Assembly (NCBI GenBank): GCA_944380625.1
Contig: CALWIE010000102.1
Coordinates: 1 to 8,247 of the forward strand
Direction: 5' to 3'
DNA length: 8,247 nt
DNA from: an uncultured Clostridia bacterium
GTDB lineage: Bacteria; Bacillota_A; Clostridia; Oscillospirales; Acutalibacteraceae
Of this stretch, positions 1 to 5,706 are shown piece by piece (the stretch's first letter is position 1; every line of letters starts with the position of its first letter). The notes below the pieces were generated by a model that ran no database searches, had not been told where the DNA came from, and worked only from the letters and a program-made list of their open reading frames with translations. Position numbers and translations under genes: made by a program.

Positions 1-1283
1 GTGTGCAGCAGGGGGTTGACGCTGCCCAGGTGGGCGGTCTTCAGCTTCTGGATGGGCTCGATGACGATGGGGGAGATCAGGTGGATGGCGTCGTGGATGC
101 CGCCCAGGGCCTTGAGGGCGTTGAGCAGGGCGGCGGAAGAGGCCCCCAGCAGGGTGGAGGTCTTGCCCGTCACCACCCGGCCGTCAGGCAGCTGGATGGC
201 GGCGGCGGGCAGGCCGGTCTCCTCCGCCAGACGGCGGACCGGGGCCACCACGGGCCTGTCCTCTAGGGTGACGCCGGCCTTGCTCATGAGCAGCTGGATC
301 TTCATGGTCTCCTCTTCATCGATCTTGCCCTGGCGGTGGGCGCACAGGGAGCTGTAGTACCGGCGGATGATCTCCTGCCGGGCGGCGCCGCAGCAGGCGT
401 CGTCGTCCACCACGCAGTTGCCCGCCATGTTCACGCCCATGTCTGTGGGGGACTTGTAGGGGGATTTGCCCATGATCCGCTCCAAAATGGCGTTGAGCAC
501 GGGGAATACCTCCACATCCCGGTTGTAGTTGACTGCGGTCTCCCCGTAGGCCTCCAGGTGGAAGGGGTCGATCATGTTCACGTCGTTTAGATCCGCCGTG
601 GCGGCCTCATAGGCCAGGTTCACCGGGTGGGTCAGGGGCAGGTTCCAAATGGGGAAGGTCTCAAACTTGGCGTACCCGGCCTGGATGCCCCGCTTGTTCT
701 CGTGGTACAGCTGGGAGAGGCAGGTGGCCATTTTCCCGCTGCCGGGCCCAGGGGCGGTGACCACCACCAGGGAGCGGGTGGTCTCCACGTACTCGTTTTT
801 CCCAAAGCCTTCGTCGCTTACGATCAGGGGGATATTGGAGGGGTAGCCGGAGATGGTGTAGTGCCGGAACACCTTTACGCCCAGGGCCTCCAGGCGGTTT
901 TGGAAGGCCTCGGCGGCGGGCTGGCCGCCAAACTGGGTGAGCACCACGCTGCCCACATAGAGCCCGATGCCCCGGAAGGCGTCGATCAGCCGCAGCACGT
1001 CGGCACCGTAGGTGATGCCCAGGTCCCCCCGGACCTTGTTTTTCTCAATGTCCGGGGCGCTGATGACCAGAAGGATTTCCGCCTGGTCCTTCAGCTGCAG
1101 CAGCATGTTCACCTTGCTGTCCGGCTTAAAGCCCGGCAGCACCCGGGAGGCGTGGTAGTCGTCGAAGAGCTTGCCCCCAAACTCCAGGTAGAGCTTGCCC
1201 CCAAACTGCTGGATCCGCTCCCGGATCTTCTCCGACTGCAGGCGCAGGTATTTTTCGTTGTCAAAGCCTATGGAATTCCCCAT
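1..1283 (-). CDS. DUF1846 / UPF0371 family protein, C-terminus cut off by window edge
   Basis: I read 427 codons from the ATG at 1283-1281 leftwards with no stop; the gene runs off the left edge. The N-terminus ([19 protein letters not shown]), a block around residues 33-51 ([20 protein letters not shown]) and the [14 protein letters not shown] block near residue 79 are characteristic of the DUF1846 family, whose members are about 500 residues, so some 70-80 residues should be missing. Residues 174-184 read [11 protein letters not shown], a glycine-rich loop ending in GSGK that looks like a nucleotide-binding P-loop, although Met rather than Ser/Thr follows the Lys. Residues 290-299 contain a Cys/Asp cluster ([10 protein letters not shown]). 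No signal peptide or membrane segment is apparent, so it is probably cytosolic. The biochemical role of the family is, as far as I know, not settled, and I assign none. It is transcribed divergently from the FGGY kinase, from its own promoter at 1391-1419. Confidence 0.93.
   Translation of the reverse strand, partial: MGNSIGFDNEKYLRLQSEKIRERIQQFGGKLYLEFGGKLFDDYHASRVLPGFKPDSKVNMLLQLKDQAEILLVISAPDIEKNKVRGDLGITYGADVLRLIDAFRGIGLYVGSVVLTQFGGQPAAEAFQNRLEALGVKVFRHYTISGYPSNIPLIVSDEGFGKNEYVETTRSLVVVTAPGPGSGKMATCLSQLYHENKRGIQAGYAKFETFPIWNLPLTHPVNLAYEAATADLNDVNMIDPFHLEAYGETAVNYNRDVEVFPVLNAILERIMGKSPYKSPTDMGVNMAGNCVVDDDACCGAARQEIIRRYYSSLCAHRQGKIDEEETMKIQLLMSKAGVTLEDRPVVAPVRRLAEETGLPAAAIQLPDGRVVTGKTSTLLGASSAALLNALKALGGIHDAIHLISPIVIEPIQKLKTAHLGSVNPLLH
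1166..1207. repeat. 18-bp direct repeat inside the DUF1846 gene
   Basis: An identical 18-base unit, agagcttgcccccaaact, occurs at 1166-1183 and 1190-1207, a period of 24 bases (8 codons). It encodes the two FGGKL segments at residues 27-31 and 35-39. The protein motif [17 protein letters not shown] is conserved in the family as I remember it, so the repeat probably reflects sequence drift in a naturally repetitive motif rather than a recent insertion. Confidence 0.8.
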
Positions 1284-1390
1284 TCCGCAATGTCCCCCAT
1301 TTCTGTTTTCCAAAAAATACTGGCAATCCGCAAGCGCCCCCGGAGCCCACAGCAGGCCCCGGGGATCGCGTTCGCGGCATTCCGGACTCT

Positions 1391-1419
1391 ATTATAGCAG
1401 ATTTTCCCCGCCGCCACAA
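1391..1419 (-). promoter_or_regulatory. sigma-A promoter of the DUF1846 gene
   Basis: On the minus strand the -35 box TTGTGG (complement of 1414-1419) and the -10 box TATAAT (complement of 1391-1396) are separated by exactly 17 bases. The -10 is preceded by TGC, giving an extended -10. Predicted transcription start is near 1384, leaving a leader of about 100 nt before the ATG at 1283. A perfect -10 with ideal spacing makes this one of the clearest promoters in the window. Confidence 0.8.
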
Positions 1420-1439
1420 GGTGCAGGCGGGGGAAAATC
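1400..1439. repeat. long inverted repeat enclosing the -35 box, possible operator
   Basis: The left arm at 1400-1412 (GATTTTCCCCGCC) is matched by the right arm at 1426-1439 (GGCGGGGGAAAATC), with a single extra G in the right arm. The 13-base centre holds the -35 hexamer of the minus-strand promoter. It is not followed by a T-run on either strand, so it does not look like a terminator. A regulator binding here could repress the DUF1846 promoter, and possibly also affect the divergent kinase promoter about 75 bases away. The operator role is inference. Confidence 0.5.
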
Positions 1440-1509
1440 GGAAAAGCCCCGCCCCTGGGGAATTTTTCGGGAAAAGGGGAAATTTAGCGGTGCGCGGAAG
1501 AGGGGAATG

Positions 1510-1518
1510 TGCTACAAT
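1510..1518 (+). promoter_or_regulatory. extended -10 promoter of the FGGY kinase gene
   Basis: TGC followed by TACAAT (1513-1518) matches an extended -10 element. A 17-base spacer would put GTGCGC (1490-1495) at -35, which is poor, so recognition would depend on the extended -10 or on an activator. The predicted start near 1525 leaves a leader of about 26 nt before the ATG at 1551. Confidence 0.55.
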
Positions 1519-1534
1519 AGTCCTACTAGACCAT

Positions 1535-1542
1535 GGAGGGAG
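1535..1542 (+). promoter_or_regulatory. ribosome binding site that fixes the kinase start
   Basis: GGAGGGAG sits 8 bases before the ATG at 1551. The upstream in-frame ATG at 1533 immediately precedes this Shine-Dalgarno sequence, has no ribosome binding site of its own and lies only about 8 bases after the predicted transcription start. The 1551 start is therefore preferred. Confidence 0.75.
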
Positions 1543-1550
1543 TTGTCGCA

Positions 1551-3155
1551 ATGGACCGTGAAAACGCCGCCCGGGCCATCCGGGAGGGAGAGGCCGTGCT
1601 GGGGCTGGAGCTGGGCTCCACCCGGATCAAGGCCGTGCTTGTCGCCCCGGACCACAGCCCCATCGCCAGTGGGGCCTGGGACTGGGAAAACCGCCTGGAG
1701 GGCGGGGTGTGGACCTATTCCCTGGAGGAGGCCTGGCAGGGTATCCAGGGGGCCTACCGGGAGCTGGCCCGCCAGGTGGAGGACCGGTATGGGGAGCCCC
1801 TCAGGCGCCTGGGGGCCCTGGGTTTTTCCGCCATGATGCACGGCTATCTCCCCTTTGACCGGGAGGGGAGGCAGCTGACGGAGTTCCGCACCTGGCGGAA
1901 CACCATCACCGAAGAGGAGTCCCGGGAGCTGACAGAGCTCTTCGGGTTCAACATCCCCCAGCGCTGGAGCATCGCCCACCTGTGGCGGGCCATCCGCCGG
2001 GGGGAGGAACACGTGCCCCGGCTGGGGTATCTGACCACCCTGGCGGGCTATGTCCACTGGCGGCTCACCGGGCGCCGGGTGCTAGGGGTGGGGGAGGCCT
2101 CGGGCATGTTCCCCATCGACAGCGCCGCCTGCGATTTCCACCAGGGGATGGTAGAGCGCTTCGACCGGCTGGCGGCCCCTAAGGGCTACCCCTGGAAGCT
2201 TCGGGACATCCTGCCCCAGGTGCTGCCTGCCGGGGCGGAGGCGGGCAGCCTCACCCCGGAGGGGGCCCGGCTTTTGGACCCCTCCGGGATCCTGGAGCCC
2301 GGGGTGCCCCTGTGCCCCCCGGAGGGGGACGCGGGCACGGGCATGGCCGCCACCAACTCTGTGCGGGCCCGCACAGGCAACGTGTCCGCGGGGACCTCGG
2401 TGTTCGCCATGGCCGTGCTGGAAAAACCTCTCTCCCAGGTGTACCCGGAGATCGACATGGTCACCACCCCGGACGGCCTGCCGGTGGCCATGGTCCACGT
2501 GAACACCTGCACCTCCGACCTGGACGCCTGGGTGGGACTGTTCGGCCAGGTCCTGGAGGCGGCGGGCAGCCCGGTGGAAAAGGGCAGGCTCTACGAGCTT
2601 CTCTACCGCCGGGCCCTGGAGGGGGAGCCGGACTGTGGGGGGCTTCTCAGCTACAACTGCTATTCCGGGGAGCCTGTGGCCGGCCTGGAGGAGGGCCGTC
2701 CCCTGTTCGTCCGCCCGCCGGAGCGCCCCCTCACCTTGGAGAACTTCATGCGGGCCCAGTTCTATGGGGCCATGGCCGCCCTGCGCCTGGGGATGGTGGA
2801 CATCCTCTTCGGGAAGGAGCAGGTCCGGCTGGAGACCCTCTACGGCCACGGGGGGCTGTTCAAGACCCCGGGGGTGGGCCAGCGGATGCTGGCAGGGGCC
2901 CTGGGGGTGCCCGTGGCCGTGATGGAGACCGCCGGGGAGGGCGGCCCCTGGGGCATGGCGCTTTTGGCCGCCTACCGGAAAAACCGGGAGCCCGGGGAGG
3001 CCTTGCCCGTCTATTTGGAGAAAAAGGTGTTTGCCGGGGCCGTCGGAGCCAAGATGGAACCCGACCCCCGGGACGCGGCGGGCTTTGCCGCCTACATGGA
3101 GCGCTACAAGGCCGGCTTGGCCGTGGAGCGGGCCGCCGGCAAGGCCCTGGGGTGA
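1551..3155 (+). CDS. FGGY-family carbohydrate kinase (xylulokinase/ribulokinase-like)
   Basis: The predicted protein has 534 residues, usual for FGGY kinases. These are cytosolic enzymes with two actin-like domains that phosphorylate sugars or polyols with ATP. The phosphate-1 loop is at residues 18-30 ([13 protein letters not shown]), with Glu20 where the family normally has Asp. A substrate-side motif [11 protein letters not shown] is at 93-103. [12 protein letters not shown] at 258-269 contains Asp260 at the position expected for the catalytic base. The phosphate-2 region [10 protein letters not shown] is at 277-286, and the adenosine-site region [20 protein letters not shown] at 433-452. 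The FRTWRNT and [10 protein letters not shown] segments (112-118, 131-140) recall a clostridial subfamily annotated only as FGGY kinase or xylulokinase. No sugar isomerase, epimerase or transporter lies beside it, so the substrate cannot be read from context. It appears monocistronic, with its own promoter and terminator. Family assignment is secure; substrate is open. Confidence 0.92.
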   Translation: MDRENAARAIREGEAVLGLELGSTRIKAVLVAPDHSPIASGAWDWENRLEGGVWTYSLEEAWQGIQGAYRELARQVEDRYGEPLRRLGALGFSAMMHGYLPFDREGRQLTEFRTWRNTITEEESRELTELFGFNIPQRWSIAHLWRAIRRGEEHVPRLGYLTTLAGYVHWRLTGRRVLGVGEASGMFPIDSAACDFHQGMVERFDRLAAPKGYPWKLRDILPQVLPAGAEAGSLTPEGARLLDPSGILEPGVPLCPPEGDAGTGMAATNSVRARTGNVSAGTSVFAMAVLEKPLSQVYPEIDMVTTPDGLPVAMVHVNTCTSDLDAWVGLFGQVLEAAGSPVEKGRLYELLYRRALEGEPDCGGLLSYNCYSGEPVAGLEEGRPLFVRPPERPLTLENFMRAQFYGAMAALRLGMVDILFGKEQVRLETLYGHGGLFKTPGVGQRMLAGALGVPVAVMETAGEGGPWGMALLAAYRKNREPGEALPVYLEKKVFAGAVGAKMEPDPRDAAGFAAYMERYKAGLAVERAAGKALG

Positions 3156-3183
3156 CCCCTCGGCCCGGGAAAGGCAAAGAAGC

Positions 3184-3219
3184 AAGGGGGCCTGCCGGGA
3201 AACCGGCGGGCCCTTTCTT
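3184..3219 (+). terminator. intrinsic terminator of the FGGY kinase gene
   Basis: An 11-bp stem, GGGCCTGCCGG (3188-3198) with CCGGCGGGCCC (3203-3213), has one T-G wobble and closes on a GAAA tetraloop. TTTCTT follows at 3214-3219. It starts about 30 bases after the kinase stop codon. Confidence 0.88.
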
Positions 3220-3246
3220 GCGCCCCGGGGTTTTTTGCGCTATAAT
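3218..3246 (+). promoter_or_regulatory. sigma-A promoter of the DUF4317 gene
   Basis: TTGCGC (3218-3223) and a perfect TATAAT (3241-3246) are separated by 17 bases. The -35 box begins inside the T-tract of the preceding terminator, so the two signals are packed end to end. The predicted start near 3253 leaves about 26 nt before the ATG at 3279. Confidence 0.72.
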
Positions 3247-3278
3247 GGACGGCATCGCCTGACAGAGGAGGAAACCCG

Positions 3279-4445
3279 ATGAACGAGAGAGAAGTGGCGG
3301 AGATCCGCCGGAGGTTCAAACCGGAAAAGAGCGGCATAACCCATGTGCGGGGCTGCTATGTGAGCGAAAAAGGGGAGCTTGTCTCCCAGTTTGACCAGTC
3401 CCTGGCCCTGCTGCCCCAGGAGGAGGGAGAAAACCTTATGGCCCTGCTGCGGCGCACCCTGTCGGGAGGGCTGGGGCGGAATTTGCTGCCGGTCTCCTTT
3501 TCCACCGCCCAGGTGGTGGACAGCGAGGAGCACCGGCTGCTGATGGCCCTGCGGGACTCCCAGTGCCGGGACGAGGAGGCGGTGGGCGCCCTGTTCCAGC
3601 GGGTGGCGGAGTCCCTGGGGCTGGAGGGGGGATACCTCATCCTGCTAGCCTGGGACTCCTACGACGTGCCCTACCGGGGAAAGGACGGGAGTTCCCTGGA
3701 AGACGCCTCGGACACGGTGTACTCCTACCTGCTGTGCAGCGTCTGTCCGGTGAAGGAGACAAAGCCCGCCCTGAGCTACCGGGTGCCGGAAAACCTCTTC
3801 CGCAACCGGGAGGTGGACTGGGTGGTCTCCCCGCCGGAGTGCGGGTTTTTGTTCCCCGCCTTCGAGGACCGGTGCGCCAACATCTACGAGGCCTTGTTTT
3901 ATGCGAAGAACACCGGGGAGAACCACCAGGAGCTGGTGGACGCCTTGTTCCGGCAGGAGCTGCCCCCGCCGGCGGACGCCCAAAAAGAGGCGTTCCAGTC
4001 CCTTTTGGCGGACACCCTGGAGGAGGACTGCAGCCTGGAGGTGGTCCAGTCGGTGCAGGAGAACCTGCTGGGGCTGATGCAGGAGCACAAGGAGAGCAAG
4101 GACCCCGAGCCCTTGGTGCTCTCCAAGGGCGCCCTGGAGCAGGTGCTCTCCGCAAGCGGCGTGGGGGAGGTTCCCCGGGAGGCCTTTGCCCAGCGGTTCG
4201 AGGAGGAGTTTGGCCCGGACGCCCGGCTCTCCCCCCAGAACCTGGTGGACAAAAAGAAGCTGGAGGTCTGCACCCCGGACGTGTCCATCCGGGTGAACCC
4301 GGAGCGGGGGGACCTGGTGGAGACCCGCATCATCGACGGGGCGGGGTATATCCTCATCCGGGCCGAGGGGGGCGTGGAGGTAAACGGCGTGCCCGTGCGG
4401 GTGGCCCCCGGGGAGGGGGACGGCCCCGGGGAGATGGGCCCCTGA
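3279..4445 (+). CDS. DUF4317 family protein of unknown function
   Basis: The protein has 388 residues. The ATG is preceded by GAGGAGG at a spacing of about 7, so the start is well supported. The N-terminus (MNEREVAEIRRRFKPEKSGI) and then GCYVSEKGELV, the TLSGGLGRNLL segment near residue 60, AWDSYDVPYRGKDG around 124-137, LCSVCPVKETKPALSYRVPE around 151-170, FLFPAFEDRCANIYEALFY around 190-210 and VNPERGDLVETRIIDG near the C-terminus match what I recall of DUF4317 proteins of Clostridia. No signal peptide, transmembrane segment or recognisable catalytic motif is visible, so a cytosolic acidic protein is likely. The last 20 or so residues are Gly/Pro/Glu-rich and look like a variable tail. It has its own promoter and no clear terminator before the next promoter 11 bases after its stop, so some readthrough into the spermidine leader is possible. 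I assign no function. Confidence 0.9.
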   Translation: MNEREVAEIRRRFKPEKSGITHVRGCYVSEKGELVSQFDQSLALLPQEEGENLMALLRRTLSGGLGRNLLPVSFSTAQVVDSEEHRLLMALRDSQCRDEEAVGALFQRVAESLGLEGGYLILLAWDSYDVPYRGKDGSSLEDASDTVYSYLLCSVCPVKETKPALSYRVPENLFRNREVDWVVSPPECGFLFPAFEDRCANIYEALFYAKNTGENHQELVDALFRQELPPPADAQKEAFQSLLADTLEEDCSLEVVQSVQENLLGLMQEHKESKDPEPLVLSKGALEQVLSASGVGEVPREAFAQRFEEEFGPDARLSPQNLVDKKKLEVCTPDVSIRVNPERGDLVETRIIDGAGYILIRAEGGVEVNGVPVRVAPGEGDGPGEMGP

Positions 4446-4456
4446 GAATCTTCGGC

Positions 4457-4485
4457 TTGACAACCGGCGGGTTTCCCGATATACT
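4457..4485 (+). promoter_or_regulatory. near-consensus sigma-A promoter of the speD leader RNA
   Basis: TTGACA (4457-4462, perfect consensus) is followed by a 17-base spacer and TATACT (4480-4485, five of six matches). This is the strongest promoter in the window. The predicted start is near 4491-4493. It lies 12 bases after the DUF4317 stop codon and about 400 bases before speD, so everything in between is expected to be transcribed as leader RNA. Confidence 0.88.
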
Positions 4486-4659
4486 TAACTTGTCATGGGA
4501 CGATAGTTTGAAAAATCCATGCAAATATTTTCTCTAAGACCACCCAGGGACCCTGGGTCAAGGCCATACGGACAGCCGGGTCAACTGCCGATGGACAGGG
4601 GCCGCCGCGAAAGGGTTCGGCGCAGCCGCTTGTCGTTATTGATTGAGTTAGAAGCTCAA

Positions 4660-4739
4660 TTTTATAAGTTGGTCACTTTATAACCAGCGCAGGTGCTGCG
4701 CATCAACTTGTAAAAGGTCAATAAGCGTGGTAAAAGTGA
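4660..4739 (+). other. probable pseudoknot in the speD leader
   Basis: Helix A pairs 4660-4671 with 4704-4715 (12 bp, one T-G wobble). Positions 4673-4685 inside its loop pair with 4729-4739 downstream: TCACTTT with AAAGTGA, then TA with TA and CC with GG, interrupted by bulged As at 4680 and 4683 (11 bp). The crossing order of the two helices makes a pseudoknot, with the hairpin 4687-4701 carried inside. A competing local hairpin (TTATAAGT near 4662-4669 with ACTTTATAA near 4675-4683) is incompatible with both helices. Found by eye, without an energy calculation. Confidence 0.45.
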
Positions 4740-4746
4740 GTATTTG

Positions 4747-4823
4747 CACTGGAAACCAAAGTGGACGCCCCTGCGCCCTGCGCGGGAGAGGGCCCGCGCG
4801 TCCTGCGGTTCACACTGGAAGCC
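4747..4823 (+). repeat. 11-base near-identical direct repeat flanking a GC-rich hairpin
   Basis: CACTGGAAACC (4747-4757) and CACTGGAAGCC (4813-4823) differ at one base and flank the GC-rich stem-loop region 4763-4803. Each copy can take part in its own small hairpin (4747-4763 and 4807-4823). The second copy lies just before the terminator stem. Confidence 0.5.
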
Positions 4824-4827
4824 TTAC

Positions 4828-4859
4828 AAGCGGTGCGCTTTGTGCGCGCCGCTTTTTTT
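4828..4859 (+). terminator. intrinsic terminator of the speD leader
   Basis: AAGCGGTGCGC (4828-4838) pairs with GCGCGCCGCTT (4844-4854) over 11 bp with one T-G wobble. The loop is TTTGT and the T-run at 4853-4859 is seven bases. It is a textbook Rho-independent terminator, yet it stands immediately upstream of speD and downstream of the operon's only obvious promoter. That points to conditional termination. Confidence 0.9.
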
Positions 4860-4890
4860 ACTTTTGCATTTCGGAAAAGGGGTTTGGGGT

Positions 4891-5649
4891 ATGGGAGAAA
4901 AATTAAAACTCTACGGCTTCAACAATTTGACCAAGGCGCTGAGCTTCAACATCTACGACGTGTGCTACGCCAAAACGCCCCGGGAGCAGCGGGATTACAT
5001 CGCCTATATCGACGAGCAGTACAACTCCGAGCGCTTGACCAACATCCTCACCACCCTGACGGATATGATCGGCGCCAAGGTGCTGAACATCGCCCGGCAG
5101 GATTACGACCCCCAGGGGGCCTCGGTGACCATCTTGATCGCCGAGGGCTCCATGGTGCCCGCCGGGGAGACCCAGCTGGCCCACCTGGACAAGAGCCATG
5201 TCACCGTCCACACCTACCCGGAGTACCACCCGGAGACCTGCCTTGCCACCTTCCGGGTGGACATCGACGTGGCCACCTGCGGGGAGATCACCCCCCTTTC
5301 CACCCTGGACTATCTCATCGGCTCCTTCGACTCGGACATCATCACCATGGATTACCGGGTGCGGGGCTTCACCCGGGACCTGGATGGGAAAAAGCTCTTT
5401 TTGGACCACGAGATCGCCTCCATCCAAAACTACATCGACCCGGACACCCTCCGGCGGTACGATGCGGTGGACATCAACGTGTACGAGGCAAACCTCTTCC
5501 ACACCAAGATGATGGTCAAGGACATCGACCTGCAAAACTACCTGTTCAACACCGACGTGTACGAGCTGCCGCCCCGGGTGCGGCTGGAGATCATGCAGAA
5601 CCTGCGGCGGGAGATGATCGAGATCTTCAGCGGGCGGAACATCTTCTAG
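4891..5649 (+). CDS. speD: S-adenosylmethionine decarboxylase proenzyme, E. coli-type
   Basis: The protein has 252 residues (E. coli SpeD 264). It decarboxylates S-adenosylmethionine to decarboxylated SAM, the aminopropyl donor for spermidine, using a pyruvoyl cofactor made by self-cleavage. The N-terminus ([16 protein letters not shown]) and [19 protein letters not shown] match the E. coli-type class closely. Self-cleavage is expected between Lys101 and Ser102 in [15 protein letters not shown], Ser102 becoming the pyruvoyl group. His107 and Cys130 (ATCGEITPL) occupy the expected processing and catalytic positions, and [13 protein letters not shown] follows. The E. coli loop just before the cleavage site is about a dozen residues shorter here, which accounts for the length difference. 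The ATG at 4891 was chosen because the homology begins there and AAGGGG lies 8 bases upstream; the frame stays open further upstream, but only through the terminator hairpin. It is the first gene of the operon and probably the direct target of the leader RNA. Confidence 0.96.
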   Translation: MGEKLKLYGFNNLTKALSFNIYDVCYAKTPREQRDYIAYIDEQYNSERLTNILTTLTDMIGAKVLNIARQDYDPQGASVTILIAEGSMVPAGETQLAHLDKSHVTVHTYPEYHPETCLATFRVDIDVATCGEITPLSTLDYLIGSFDSDIITMDYRVRGFTRDLDGKKLFLDHEIASIQNYIDPDTLRRYDAVDINVYEANLFHTKMMVKDIDLQNYLFNTDVYELPPRVRLEIMQNLRREMIEIFSGRNIF

Positions 5650-5687
5650 CCCGGGGCGAATGCCTCTGCCCGCTTGCCGGCTATTTT
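5647..5687 (+). other. weak intercistronic hairpin between speD and speA
   Basis: TAGCC, beginning at the speD stop codon (5647-5651), can pair with GGCTA (5679-5683), with further inner pairs such as CGGG (5652-5655) with CCCG (5669-5672). TTTT follows at 5684-5687. The stem is interrupted and the T-run short, so it may cause partial termination, protect an RNA end, or do nothing. Confidence 0.3.
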
Positions 5688-5706
5688 GTGTCAGGGGGGA
5701 ATTTCG

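Larger units (their letters stand above)
4620..4838 (+). promoter_or_regulatory. candidate antiterminator pairing closing the central RNA domain
   Basis: GCGCAGCCGCTTGT at 4620-4633 is complementary to ACAAGCGGTGCGC at 4826-4838, giving 13 base pairs with one bulged G (4625). The 3' strand of this helix is the 5' arm of the terminator (4828-4838), so helix and terminator cannot coexist. The 5' strand can instead be taken up by a local hairpin (4600-4607 with 4618-4627). These three exclusive pairings are the usual logic of an antiterminator switch. If a ligand stabilised the 4620-4838 helix it would favour readthrough (an ON switch). The direction and the ligand are inference. Confidence 0.6.
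4491..4859 (+). ncRNA. structured leader RNA upstream of speD, candidate riboswitch or attenuator
   Basis: This stretch has no convincing gene but holds a promoter, many well-formed helices and an intrinsic terminator, giving an RNA of about 368 nt. Visible helices: 4494-4499 with 4516-4521; ACCCAGG/CCTGGGT (4542-4548, 4552-4558); a 10-bp hairpin with two bulged As (4564-4575, 4585-4594); 4600-4607 with 4618-4627; ATTGAG/CTCAAT (4642-4647, 4655-4660); a 12-bp helix (4660-4671, 4704-4715) around a 6-bp hairpin GCGCAG/CTGCGC (4687-4692, 4696-4701); and 4780-4786 with 4793-4799. Positions 4632-4760 are clearly more AT-rich than the surrounding genes. I found no signature of RNase P RNA, tmRNA, SRP RNA, T-box, or the common SAM, cobalamin, c-di-GMP or glycine riboswitches. 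A role in controlling the spermidine operon is inferred from position: the terminator ends 31 bases before speD, leaving little room for another promoter. Confidence 0.7.

Noticed and set aside
627..1397. Plus-strand open frame across the DUF1846 gene.
   Set aside because: It is the complement of a recognisable minus-strand gene and shows biased, motif-free composition.
1441..1500. GGGGAA-rich stretch before the kinase promoter considered as a repeat array or CRISPR-like element.
   Set aside because: The units are short, irregular and without spacers; nothing beyond low complexity is visible.
2082..3185. Long minus-strand open frame opposite the FGGY kinase.
   Set aside because: It mirrors the real gene in GC-rich DNA and its translation is a low-complexity Gly/Pro/His/Arg-rich product without family features.
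4519..4683. A 54-codon open frame in the speD leader (ATG at 4519), and a three-codon frame MGR at 4495.
   Set aside because: Neither has a ribosome binding site, the longer one runs through several strong RNA helices, and its composition (Arg/Pro-rich) is what GC-rich non-coding DNA gives. A leader peptide cannot be fully excluded.
4491..4859. RNase P RNA, tmRNA, SRP RNA or T-box leader, because of the size and terminator.
   Set aside because: I found none of their hallmark sequences: no GAAAGTCC-type P4 motif, no tRNA-like ends or tag-peptide frame, no SRP domain IV motif and no T-box AGGGTGG motif.
4744..4890. An upstream extension of speD from a TTG at 4744.
   Set aside because: It would translate through the terminator hairpin and T-run, and SpeD homology begins exactly at the ATG at 4891, which has its own ribosome binding site.
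5674..5706. An earlier start for speA with a TTG at 5674.
   Set aside because: The extra residues do not match the family, and the ribosome binding site fits the ATG at 5707.
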